This document shows positions 1-6,825 of a stretch of 64,000 nucleotides of DNA, piece by piece. The stretch comes from Streptomyces sp. SDr-06. Its GTDB lineage: Bacteria > Actinomycetota > Actinomycetes > Streptomycetales > Streptomycetaceae. Below the pieces are notes generated by a model. It was given only the letters and a program-made list of their open reading frames with translations, was not told the DNA's origin and made no database searches. The position numbers and the translations under genes were made by a program. Numbering within the stretch: position 1 is the first letter of the stretch; each line of letters starts with the position of its first letter. The stretch spans positions 30,282 through 94,281 of the forward strand of contig NZ_QOLA01000029.1 in NCBI RefSeq assembly GCF_003324565.1, in the 5' to 3' direction.

Positions 1-544
1 GTCGCGCATGGCGACCTCCGAACTGATCGTCAAGGTCGGATACTCGCTCGGTCATGGCCGAGACCATGTTGACCTCGTTCATGCCGATGCGAGTCGACCT
101 TCCGCTTTGAATCGCTTCGACCCTGTCGATCACATCGGGCCACCCGGGGATCGTCAATGCAACAGAGAACAGACCCGCGCCGAGGATGCTACGTCGCGAC
201 GGGTCCATGTCCTGCCTCCCCAGCTCGATCAGTTCCGCAACCGTATCCGGATGGTCGGAGCTTTGATCGACTGGAGATGAGTAGCCCAATTCCGGCAGTG
301 TCACAGCGCGCCCGAGTCGTCGCGAGAACGCCTCGACGATGAACGTCTGAACCTCTTTGCGTGGCTTTGTGCCATTGAGCCAGTGATGTACGGCCGAAGC
401 GTTGTAGCGCAGGGGCGTACCGCTCTCGGTACCAACCCGGTTCACAGCCCGCGCGCACTGGCTCAGTGTCCAGCCGCTCTCTGTGAACAGGCGTTGCAAG
501 TGATCGTTGAGCTCGGTTGCCAATGCCGCCAACTCCCCGCGCAC
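1..544 (-). CDS. XRE-type transcriptional regulator, C-terminus outside the window
   Basis: The minus strand reads openly from a GTG at 544 to the left edge, 181 codons, without a stop. An in-frame TAA lies just upstream of the GTG, which makes this the likely start. The N-terminal third, with TLSQCARAVN, NASAVHHWLNG and an RKEVQTFIVEAFSRRLG segment, looks like a helix-turn-helix domain. It is followed by DPSRRSILGAGLFSVALTIP and a region ending VSAMTERVSDLDDQFGGRHAR, a pattern I associate with a Streptomyces regulator family. The family call is from recall, not a search. The gene is divergent from the small genes beginning at 656, and an inverted repeat built on TTTAAA lies directly upstream. 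Its target is unknown; autoregulation is the natural guess. Confidence 0.7.
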   Translation of the reverse strand, partial: MRGELAALATELNDHLQRLFTESGWTLSQCARAVNRVGTESGTPLRYNASAVHHWLNGTKPRKEVQTFIVEAFSRRLGRAVTLPELGYSSPVDQSSDHPDTVAELIELGRQDMDPSRRSILGAGLFSVALTIPGWPDVIDRVEAIQSGRSTRIGMNEVNMVSAMTERVSDLDDQFGGRHAR

Positions 545-551
545 GTAGGCA

Positions 552-567
552 CTTTAAACGCTTTAAA
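552..567. promoter_or_regulatory. TTTAAA inverted/direct repeat, putative operator
   Basis: CTTTAAA occurs at 552-558 and again at 561-567 with a CG spacer. TTTAAA is itself palindromic, so the site is both a direct and an inverted repeat. It lies 8 bases upstream of the GTG at 544 of the XRE-type regulator and about 90 bases ahead of the divergent small genes. Such an AT-rich palindrome stands out in this very GC-rich sequence. Its role as an operator is inferred from position. Confidence 0.45.
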
Positions 568-655
568 ACCGTCGCGCAGTGCCAACGGTACCGCCGAGCG
601 TGTCCGTGCGGTTGCGTAGAGGCAGGAGAGATCACCTAGCGGCGGGAGCCGATCC

Positions 656-811
656 GTGAACGCGAACCGTGAAGCGCAGCCCCCTCCGCGCGTACCGCCC
701 AGCGCGCCCGATCCGGGCCGGGCCGAACCTGACGCCGCCATGCGGCTACGTCACCCGGACCTGTGGGCGAAGGTGGTCAGCGCGAACGCCAGAAGTGCGG
801 GGGCGCTGTGA
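656..811 (+). CDS. Small hypothetical protein, 51 aa
   Basis: A GTG start at 656 follows GGGAG by about eight bases and opens a 51-codon frame with a Pro/Ala-rich first half and the C-terminus AMRLRHPDLWAKVVSANARS. An ATG at 740 could start a 23-aa version. The stop overlaps the next start as GTGA at 808-811, which implies translational coupling. I do not recognise the family. It is the first of three head-to-tail small genes transcribed away from the XRE-type regulator, and the tight overlaps are the main reason to believe it is real. Confidence 0.45.
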   Translation: MNANREAQPPPRVPPSAPDPGRAEPDAAMRLRHPDLWAKVVSANARSAGAL

Positions 812-1152
812 CCGCCCGCCTCACACGTCCCGGGTTCGGACTCCTCCACCGCTGGTGGCTCAAAACCGGGCAGTTCTCGCTCGTGGTGCGCATCGTGAGC
901 CCGAGCCGGCGCCGCGCGTACGCGTCGGCGGCCGAGGCGTTCGAGCGGTACAAGCGGTGGCAGAGCGAAGCCGCGTTCGTGCGGCAGGCGCTCGACAGGG
1001 TCCCGCTGTGCGCTTCGGTACTCGCGCAGGATCTGGACCGGGCCGAGCGCGCCCTACGCGTCCCCGATCAGGAAGCCGTGCTGCTGGCGCGCATCTTCGG
1101 GGCGGACGAGGCGGCGCGGTTCGTGGCCCGGCGGGAGCCCGGCCATGGATGA
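808..1152 (+). CDS. Hypothetical protein, 114 aa
   Basis: The GTG at 808 overlaps the stop of the preceding 51-aa frame by four bases; a GTG at 763 in the same frame would lengthen it by 15 residues but would overlap the upstream gene. The product is basic and rich in aromatic residues near its start (GFGLLHRWWLKTGQFSLVVR), followed by a long helical segment (RAYASAAEAFERYKRWQSEA). No signal peptide or membrane span is evident. The stop overlaps the next ATG by eight bases. I do not recognise the family. Membership of a coupled three-gene string beside an XRE-type regulator suggests it belongs to the same conserved but uncharacterised accessory locus. Confidence 0.6.
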   Translation: MTARLTRPGFGLLHRWWLKTGQFSLVVRIVSPSRRRAYASAAEAFERYKRWQSEAAFVRQALDRVPLCASVLAQDLDRAERALRVPDQEAVLLARIFGADEAARFVARREPGHG

Positions 1153-1489
1153 GTACCGGTGCACCGTCCGCGCCGCCCTGCACCTCCAGGGCCAGAGCGT
1201 CGAGCTCCTGACCAATTCCCACGGCACGCCCTCGCCGGTTCTCGCCGCCTCTTGGCTTCGGGCCCAAGTCGACTGGTGCGCAGAACAGTTGGGGGCGGCC
1301 GACCGCTCGGCCGATGAGCTGCGTGCCTGGTTGGCCAACGAGACCGCGCAGTGGACGTTGTACGCGACCCTCACAGCCAGTCAGTGCGCCCACGTACGCG
1401 TCTGCCAAGGCGCGTCCACGGTGGAACTGCGCGCACGCCGTGTGATTGCAGCGCCCGTCAGTGCTGCCCCGTCCCGGACGCCCACCTAG
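1145..1489 (+). CDS. Hypothetical protein, 114 aa
   Basis: ATG at 1145 lies inside the last codons of the upstream gene (eight-base overlap), so translation is likely coupled. The product begins MDEYRCTVRAALHLQGQSVE and has Trp-rich helical stretches (ASWLRAQVDWCAEQLGAADR, LRAWLANETAQWTLYATLTA), then a low-complexity C-terminus. It looks soluble. I do not recognise it. It is the last gene of the three-gene string; a large stem-loop at 1547-1588 follows and may terminate transcription. Confidence 0.6.
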   Translation: MDEYRCTVRAALHLQGQSVELLTNSHGTPSPVLAASWLRAQVDWCAEQLGAADRSADELRAWLANETAQWTLYATLTASQCAHVRVCQGASTVELRARRVIAAPVSAAPSRTPT

Positions 1490-1546
1490 GCCCGTCCCGG
1501 TCTGCTCCCCCGTCTGCGGCAGGAATCCAGGCAGGGGCGGGCACGT

Positions 1547-1588
1547 GTCCGGCCGGTCGTACGCCCCGTGAATCGGGGACGGCCGGAC
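1547..1588 (+). terminator. Nested stem-loop between hypothetical operon and the 1634 gene
   Basis: GTCCGGCCG at 1547-1555 pairs perfectly with CGGCCGGAC at 1580-1588, and CCCCG at 1564-1568 pairs with CGGGG at 1574-1578 inside the loop. There is no U tract, as usual for Streptomyces. The position 58 bases after the stop of the previous gene suits a terminator. It also lies 45 bases upstream of the ATG at 1634, so a role in the leader of that gene is possible. Confidence 0.55.
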
Positions 1589-1633
1589 GGGCTGCAAATG
1601 AAGTGCACCACTCCATCGAGGAGGTACCGCACC

Positions 1634-2125
1634 ATGACAGCAGTACAGAACGACCTGAAGACGGGGCGCGCACTCGTCAGCGACGCACCGTTCAACAGTG
1701 TCGCGCAATTCACCGTGGCCCACTTCGGCCAAGACCAGGCGAGGACCGAGCGGCAGACGGACCAGGCATTCGCATGCGTCGCGACGGCAGCCCCCGGGGG
1801 CGGTGGCCACAGGATGGAAGCCGTCACCAAGTTCGCGCACGCCATGGAAGCCGCCGGGTTCGTGGTCCTGGACGACCTGTGGACCGTGAACGGCGAGAAC
1901 GCCTCACCGTGCGACTCGGACTGTGGGCGCCCGTACGGAAGTGCAGGCGGTAATGGAGACGGCAACGGCGACAGTGGCGACGACAGCGACAGCGGAGGCG
2001 GCAACCCGTCGACAGGCGACAGTGACGACGGACGCGACTACCACCACGGCCACTGGTCTCGCCTGATCCGAGGGGCCGACCTCTCCCAGGGGTCGGCCCC
2101 TGTCATTGAGAGGACAAGTCGATGA
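1634..2125 (+). CDS. Gly/Asp/Ser-rich two-part protein, unknown function, 163 aa
   Basis: ATG 1634 follows GAGGAGGTACCGCACC, a strong ribosome site. Residues 1-90 look like a compact helical domain (FNSVAQFTVAHFGQDQ, HRMEAVTKFAHAMEAAGFVV). After SPCDSDCGRPYGSAGG comes a low-complexity tail of Gly, Asn, Asp and Ser, then YHHGHW and a short C-terminus. The stop overlaps the kinase-like gene as ATGA at 2122, and a strong stem-loop sits inside the last codons. A globular N-terminus with a simple acidic tail, made ahead of a kinase-like enzyme and perhaps in excess because of the stem-loop, could be a kinase substrate or a peptide precursor. Both are speculation; I do not recognise the family. Confidence 0.6.
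   Translation: MTAVQNDLKTGRALVSDAPFNSVAQFTVAHFGQDQARTERQTDQAFACVATAAPGGGGHRMEAVTKFAHAMEAAGFVVLDDLWTVNGENASPCDSDCGRPYGSAGGNGDGNGDSGDDSDSGGGNPSTGDSDDGRDYHHGHWSRLIRGADLSQGSAPVIERTSR
2071..2101 (+). terminator. Stem-loop at the gene junction, possible attenuator
   Basis: AGGGGCCGACC at 2071-2081 pairs perfectly with GGTCGGCCCCT at 2091-2101 across a nine-base loop. It lies inside the 3' end of the 163-aa gene and ends 20 bases before the kinase-like gene. A partial terminator here would give more transcript of the first gene than the second. Confidence 0.5.
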
Positions 2126-2955
2126 CCGGAAGCGGTCCATTCGAAATTCCTGACCACATCCCCGTGACACTTACGACTCAGCGGCTCGTACTGAACCGGC
2201 GCGGCTCAACGGTGTGGGACGTAGAGACGCCCACAGGCCGCGTCGTAGTCAAGCTGGGTTACGCGAGCAAGACGCACGTGTGGACGGCGTTGGCGCCCGC
2301 CCGTGAGGGTGTCATCCTGCAAGCGCTGGGCACAGCGACGGTGACGTACGGCCAGTGGGACCACGGCACTTGGAATGTCCAACCCTGGCAGGCTGGTACG
2401 GACCTGCAGCACCTCTGGGAGCACCACCGGACCCGAGACGGCGTGTCCCGTCCTCCCCTGTCCGACGCGCTGGCATGTGCGCGAGCCCTCGCCGAGTTGC
2501 ACGAGCGCGGCTACGTCCACGGCGACGTACAGCCCGCCCATTTCCTCGTGAGGGACGAGCCGGCGAGGGCAGCCCTTATCGACCTTGCCCTGGCCCGTGG
2601 GGCGGAGATCCCCCCGCGGTTCGACTTCGCATATCGGGGGTGTCTCGTCCACTACGAGAGCCCCGAGACTTCTCGCCGAGTACTGGAAGACGGCTCGGCG
2701 GTGCCGACGCGGGAAGCGGACGTGTACGCACTCGGGGCAACCCTGTTCATGGCGGCGACCGGGTGGCGCCACGTCGAGTACCCGGATGACGCGTCGCGGC
2801 CGGCGCAACGACAAGCCATCGTCAACGGCACACACCGCCCCGTCAACATCGCCGGCTCGCTCGGAGCGCTTGTCACCGACATGTTGAGGTACCACGCCGA
2901 GGACCGTCCCACGATCCAGGACGTTTGCAAGGCCTTGGAGCAAGCGGCAGCGTAG
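2122..2955 (+). CDS. Diverged protein-kinase-like protein, 277 aa
   Basis: The fold is recognisable from a beta-3 lysine (VVVKLG, K44), a catalytic-loop motif YVHGDVQPAHFLV with D135, and IDLALARG in place of IDFGLAR with D154, followed by SPETSRRVLED and DVYALGATLFMAATGWR, typical of the kinase C-lobe. The glycine-rich loop is not evident and the catalytic-loop Asn is replaced by His or Phe, so this is an atypical kinase that keeps Lys-Asp-Asp and may still bind or hydrolyse ATP. It lacks membrane spans and sensor domains. It is translationally coupled to the Ser/Asp-rich protein upstream, its most likely partner. An aminoglycoside-phosphotransferase-like activity is an alternative. Confidence 0.7.
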   Translation: MTGSGPFEIPDHIPVTLTTQRLVLNRRGSTVWDVETPTGRVVVKLGYASKTHVWTALAPAREGVILQALGTATVTYGQWDHGTWNVQPWQAGTDLQHLWEHHRTRDGVSRPPLSDALACARALAELHERGYVHGDVQPAHFLVRDEPARAALIDLALARGAEIPPRFDFAYRGCLVHYESPETSRRVLEDGSAVPTREADVYALGATLFMAATGWRHVEYPDDASRPAQRQAIVNGTHRPVNIAGSLGALVTDMLRYHAEDRPTIQDVCKALEQAAA

Positions 2956-3018
2956 GAAGACGGAACCCTGCCCCGCGACCAGCCCCGTTCGTCCCGGCAT
3001 TCCTCCTGGCCGGTGCGC

Positions 3019-3759
3019 TCACGCCGTCAATGCCGGGGTGCGGGTGCCGGTTCTCGCTTCCTCGTAGCGGGTCAGCAGGAGGCGGGCCAACTCCGGGGAA
3101 GCTCCCAGGACTTCGGAGAGGACGTCAGCCTCCGCGGCGCCCCGGGCTATGCGGTCGGGGAGGAAGCCGGGGGCTATGACGTAGGGGGCGACCGCTACGC
3201 GTCGCACGCCCTGGGCCCTCAGGTCCCGTACGGCGTCTTCCGTACGGGGCAGGGCCGCGGAGGCGAACGCAGGCCGCACGGCGCACCAACCGGTGTGCCG
3301 CAGCTCCCGCGCGATTTCAGCGATCACTGCGATCGCCTCCGGGTCGGTGGAGCCCGCCGAGGCCAGGACGACCCCGGTCGAGGGCTTGTCGGCGGGGCTG
3401 AGCCCCGCCTCGTACAGCCGTCGCTCCAGCGCGGCGAGCAGCAGGGGCGAGGGGCCGAGGACATCGGCGAGGCGGATGGTCAGGCGGGCCGGGGCCTGGC
3501 TCAGCACGGCCGGGATGTCCGCCTTGGCGTGGAAGGCGCGGGTCAGGAGGAGGGGCAGCGCCACTACGTCCCGTACGCCTTCCAGGGCGAGGCGGTCCAG
3601 GACCTGCGGGACGGACGGCGCGTTGAAGTCCAGGAACCCGGTCTCCACGCGCAGGCCGGGCGCCAGCGACCGGGCCCGCCGCACCAGGGCGTGCACGGTC
3701 GCGGCGTGCCGCGGATCGCGGCTGCCGTGGGCGATGACGAGGAGGACCGGGCGGTGCAC
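3019..3759 (-). CDS. Sirohydrochlorin chelatase (CbiX/SirB type)
   Basis: The 246-aa product starts at a GTG three bases after the permease stop. It opens with VLLVIAHGSRDPRHAATVHA, the class II chelatase signature with its metal-binding His, and repeats a related half-domain (GVVLASAGSTDPEA ... GWCAVRPAFASAA), as expected for the two-lobed fold. Proteins of this family insert Fe or Co into sirohydrochlorin. Here it ends an operon with sulfite reductase, so ferrochelation to siroheme is the likely role. The second-half AHG is changed to ASAG, normal for a two-domain protein with one active site. The gene converges on the kinase-like gene at 2955. Confidence 0.88.
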   Translation of the reverse strand: MHRPVLLVIAHGSRDPRHAATVHALVRRARSLAPGLRVETGFLDFNAPSVPQVLDRLALEGVRDVVALPLLLTRAFHAKADIPAVLSQAPARLTIRLADVLGPSPLLLAALERRLYEAGLSPADKPSTGVVLASAGSTDPEAIAVIAEIARELRHTGWCAVRPAFASAALPRTEDAVRDLRAQGVRRVAVAPYVIAPGFLPDRIARGAAEADVLSEVLGASPELARLLLTRYEEARTGTRTPALTA

Positions 3760-3762
3760 GGG

Positions 3763-4653
3763 TCAGCCCTTCACGAGCAGCCCGCGGCCGCGCAGCACAC
3801 GGCGCTCCAGCGGGCTGAAGATCAGCAGGTCGATGGCGATGCCCACGAGCAGGATCAGGACGATCGCGAGGAAGATGCCCGGCATGTCGGAGTTGTTGCG
3901 GCCGTTCTCCAGCAACTGGCCGAGCCCCAGGCCCAGATCGGGCGAGGAGGCGATGATCTCGGCGGCCATCAGCGAACGCCAGGAGAAGGCCCAGCCCTGC
4001 TTCAGGCCGGCCAGATAGCCCGGAAGGGCGGCGGGCATCAGGATGTGCCAGGCGCCCCGCGCCCCGGTCGCGCCCAGCGTGCGGCCCGCCCGCAGGTACA
4101 GCGGCGGCACCTGGTCGACGCCGGAGACCAGGCCGTTGGCGATGGAGGGGACCGCGCCGAGCAGGATCACGGCGTACATCATCGAGTCGTTGAGGCCCAG
4201 CCACAGCACCGCCGGGGGCACCCAGGCCACCGACGGCAGGGACTGGAGACCGGACAGGATCGGGCCGATGGCCGCCCGCACGAACTTGACCCGGGCCACG
4301 AGGAGCCCCAGCGGGGTGCCGATGGCCAGGGCGAGCAGGAAGCCGAGCAGGCCGCGCGAGACGCTGGTCCACACGACGTCGAGCAGGGTCCCCTGGAGCC
4401 ACATGTCCCGCAGGCTCGACCAGACCGTGGCCGGCGCGGGCAGCTTGTACTCGTCGGTGACCTTCGCCGAGACCAGGACCTGCCACACCACCAGGACCAG
4501 GGCGACCGCGGTCAGCGGGGGCAGGACCTTCTTGACGAACACCTCGCGCACCGGGGTGCGGTGCGGCTGGACGGCTTCGAGGGCGTCGAGCCCCGCTTCG
4601 AGGCTGCCGAGCTCCGGGGCGTCCTCGACCTCGGTGGTCTCAGTGCTGGCCAT
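3763..4653 (-). CDS. ABC transporter permease, SsuC/TauC family
   Basis: The 296-aa product has a charged N-terminus followed by about six membrane spans, and the EAA-like loop of BPD permeases is visible (YLRAGRTLGATGARGAWHIL ... ALPGYLAGLKQGWAFSWRSL). ATG 4653 lies inside the ATPase gene (14-base overlap), a coupling that supports this start over the GTG at 4671. Family members move sulfonates, taurine, nitrate or related anions. The location in a sulfate-assimilation operon favours a sulfur oxyanion, sulfonate or sulfate, but the substrate cannot be read from sequence alone. Confidence 0.88.
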   Translation of the reverse strand: MASTETTEVEDAPELGSLEAGLDALEAVQPHRTPVREVFVKKVLPPLTAVALVLVVWQVLVSAKVTDEYKLPAPATVWSSLRDMWLQGTLLDVVWTSVSRGLLGFLLALAIGTPLGLLVARVKFVRAAIGPILSGLQSLPSVAWVPPAVLWLGLNDSMMYAVILLGAVPSIANGLVSGVDQVPPLYLRAGRTLGATGARGAWHILMPAALPGYLAGLKQGWAFSWRSLMAAEIIASSPDLGLGLGQLLENGRNNSDMPGIFLAIVLILLVGIAIDLLIFSPLERRVLRGRGLLVKG

Positions 4654-5434
4654 GGCGGCGGATCTCCCCACGCAGTTGTTCAGTGATCTCGACGGAGAGC
4701 TCCGCCACTTCGGCGTCCTCGATGCGGCGCGGCTGGTCGATGTCCACCGTCCACTCGTGCGCCACCCGGCCCGGTCGCGAGGAGAGCAGCACCACGCGCT
4801 GGGCGAGCCGGACCGCCTCGCGCACGTTGTGCGTCACGAACAGGACCGACAGGTGCGTCTCGTGCCAGATGCGGGTCAGCTCGTCGTGCAGGACGTCGCG
4901 GGTGATGGCGTCCAGGGCCGCGAACGGCTCGTCCATCAGCAGGAGTTGGGAGTCCTGTGCGAGGGCCCGGGCCATCGCCACGCGCTGGCGCATGCCGCCG
5001 GACAGCTCGTGCACGCGCTTGCCGTACGCGCCCTGGAGGCGGACCAGCGCGAGGAGCTCCTCGGCGCGCTCGCGGCGGTCGTTCTTGGGCACCCCGCGCA
5101 GCCGCAGGGCGAGCTCGATGTTCTTGCCCGCGGTCAGCCACGGGAACAGGGCGTGCTCCTGGAACATCAGGGCGGGCCGCCCGCCCGGCGTCTCGATGGT
5201 GCCCGCGGTGGGCGCGTCCAGACCCGCGACCAGGTTGAGCAGGGTCGACTTCCCGCAGCCGGAGGCGCCCAGGAGGGTGACGAACTCACCCGGTGCGACA
5301 TCGAGTGAGATGTCGTCGAGGACGAGCTGCGGTCCCGCGGGACCGCCGAAGGACTTCGAGACATGCTCGATCCGGGCGGCGTACTCGTGCGCTGCCGCCG
5401 TGCGGTCCGTGGCCTTGGCGAGTGCGGTGGCCAT
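4640..5434 (-). CDS. ABC transporter ATP-binding protein, SsuB/TauB family
   Basis: The 264-aa ATPase has Walker A (GASGCGKST), Q-loop (FQEHALFPW), signature LSGGMRQR, Walker B (LLLMDEPFAALD) and H-loop (LFVTHNVREAV). ATG 5434 follows AGGAGGTGACGACC, a near-perfect ribosome site, so the long frame running further upstream is not part of the protein. It overlaps the permease start by 14 bases and follows the binding-protein gene by 44 bases. It powers the sulfur-compound importer of this operon. Confidence 0.92.
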   Translation of the reverse strand: MATALAKATDRTAAAHEYAARIEHVSKSFGGPAGPQLVLDDISLDVAPGEFVTLLGASGCGKSTLLNLVAGLDAPTAGTIETPGGRPALMFQEHALFPWLTAGKNIELALRLRGVPKNDRRERAEELLALVRLQGAYGKRVHELSGGMRQRVAMARALAQDSQLLLMDEPFAALDAITRDVLHDELTRIWHETHLSVLFVTHNVREAVRLAQRVVLLSSRPGRVAHEWTVDIDQPRRIEDAEVAELSVEITEQLRGEIRRHGQH

Positions 5435-5478
5435 GGTCGTCACCTCCTGGGAAACCTGAGAACCGGCTGGGTGGGGGA

Positions 5479-6588
5479 CTAGTTGGCGCCGAGACCGGCG
5501 TCGCCGACCTCGGGCCTGCCCAGGGACTTGAGGACCTTGTTGAGCGGGTCCAGGTCGTAGATGCCCTTGAGGTCGGGCTTCTTGAGGAGGCCGGCCTTCA
5601 CCGCGTGGTCGGCCTGCGCCTGGAGGCTGGCGGCCAGCGGGTCGTCCAGGGTCCGGATCGACTTCCACGCAGGGTCGATGATGTCCGCCGGCAGCTCCTT
5701 GCCGGAGAGCTTCTTGAGCGCGGCGTTCGCCGAGGCCTTCGCCTGGTCGGGGTGGGTCGCGATCCACTCGTTGGTCTTCACCGAGCCGCGCAGGACCGCC
5801 TCGACGACGTCGGGGTGCTCCTTCAGGAACTTCTGCGACACGATGATGTTGGTGATCACGAACTGGTGGTCGGGCCACAGGTCGGACTCGTCCAGGAGGA
5901 CCTTGCCGCCCTCCTGGACCAGCTTGGACGCGGTCGGCTCGGGCACCCAGGCACCGTCGATCGAGCCGGACTTGTAGGCGTCCGGGGTGATCTTGTTGTC
6001 GGTGCGGACCACGTTGACGTCGCCCTTGCCGCTCTGGGCGTCGACCTTCCAGCCCTTGTCGGCCAGCCAGTTGAGGAAGGCGACGTCCTGGGTGTTGCCG
6101 AGCTGGGGCGTCGCGATGTTCTTGCCCTTGAGCTCGTCGACCGACTTGATCTTGCCCGGGTTGACCACGAGCTTCACACCGCCGGACGCGGAGCCGCCGA
6201 TGATGCGCAGGCTCTGCCCCTTGGACTTGGTGTACCCGTTGATCGCGGGCGAGGGGCCGATCCAGCCGATGTCGATCGAGCCCGCGTTGAGGGCCTCGAT
6301 CTCGGAGGGCCCCGCGTTGAAGGTGGACGACTTGACGGCGGTGCCGCCCAGCTCCTTCTGGAACAGGCCCTCCTGCACGCCGACCAGGGCGGTGGCGTGG
6401 GTGAGGTTGGGGAAGTAGCCGATCTTCACGGAGTCGGCGGAGAGCTTCTTGCCGTCCGCGGCGGGCGCGGCCTTGCCCGCGTCGTCCTTGGAGGCGGAGC
6501 CGTAGCCGCAGGCGGCGAGGGCTCCGAAGAGCAGCGGCAGGGTGGCGGCGGCGGCGAGGCTGCGTTTCACAGCGGAGCTGGCAGGCAC
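5479..6588 (-). CDS. Lipoprotein substrate-binding protein, SsuA/TauA-like
   Basis: A GTG at 6588 starts a 369-aa protein with a basic N-terminus, hydrophobic core and lipobox LAACG (lipidated Cys near residue 27), so it is anchored outside the membrane. The body has features of the SsuA/NMT1 family: VKIGYFPNLTHATALVGVQE, DIGWIGPSPAI and a later YKSGSIDGAWVPEPTAS. It is the ligand-binding part of the transporter encoded just downstream. It lies 236 bases after cysN, with a small hairpin between, so it may have an extra promoter. Sulfonate versus sulfate specificity is open. Confidence 0.88.
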   Translation of the reverse strand: MPASSAVKRSLAAAATLPLLFGALAACGYGSASKDDAGKAAPAADGKKLSADSVKIGYFPNLTHATALVGVQEGLFQKELGGTAVKSSTFNAGPSEIEALNAGSIDIGWIGPSPAINGYTKSKGQSLRIIGGSASGGVKLVVNPGKIKSVDELKGKNIATPQLGNTQDVAFLNWLADKGWKVDAQSGKGDVNVVRTDNKITPDAYKSGSIDGAWVPEPTASKLVQEGGKVLLDESDLWPDHQFVITNIIVSQKFLKEHPDVVEAVLRGSVKTNEWIATHPDQAKASANAALKKLSGKELPADIIDPAWKSIRTLDDPLAASLQAQADHAVKAGLLKKPDLKGIYDLDPLNKVLKSLGRPEVGDAGLGAN

Positions 6589-6620
6589 GGGAGGGTGTCC
6601 TCTCGGAGGCCCGGTGCTTA

Positions 6621-6648
6621 CGTCTCGCGGAGTCTCAACTCCGGGACG
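6621..6648 (-). terminator. Imperfect hairpin between cysN and the binding-protein gene
   Basis: CGGAGT at 6628-6633 and ACTCCG at 6638-6643 enclose a CTCA loop, extended by CGTC and GACG at the outer ends. It lies 33 bases upstream of the lipoprotein start. It could attenuate transcription into the transporter genes, stabilise the processed upstream mRNA, or be an operator. Confidence 0.35.
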
Positions 6649-6720
6649 CGGCCGGGGAGTCGGCGGGTCTTCGGCGTGGGGGAGGGTGGTGCCTCGGGGC
6701 GCGCGAGCGGTGCGCGTACG

Positions 6721-6825
6721 TCATCGCGCACATCGGGAGACCCCGCCCTGGCCGCTGCCGAGGGCGCCGCTGCCCACGCGGCCGCCCTCCTTGGCGAACG
6801 TCGAGTAGATGTCCTGGCGGGCCAT
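6721..6825 (-). CDS. Possible 34-aa peptide coupled to cysN
   Basis: An ATG shares its A with the TGA stop of cysN (TGATG), a classical coupling arrangement, and opens a 34-codon frame beginning MARQDIYSTFAKEGG and ending in a Gly-rich stretch. There is no independent ribosome site. It may be spurious, and no family is recognised. Confidence 0.25.
   Translation of the reverse strand: MARQDIYSTFAKEGGRVGSGALGSGQGGVSRCAR

Noticed and set aside
1634..2955. Class III or V lanthipeptide cluster
   Set aside because: No cyclase, HopA1-like or protease gene follows; the next genes belong to sulfur metabolism, so only a weak precursor idea remains.
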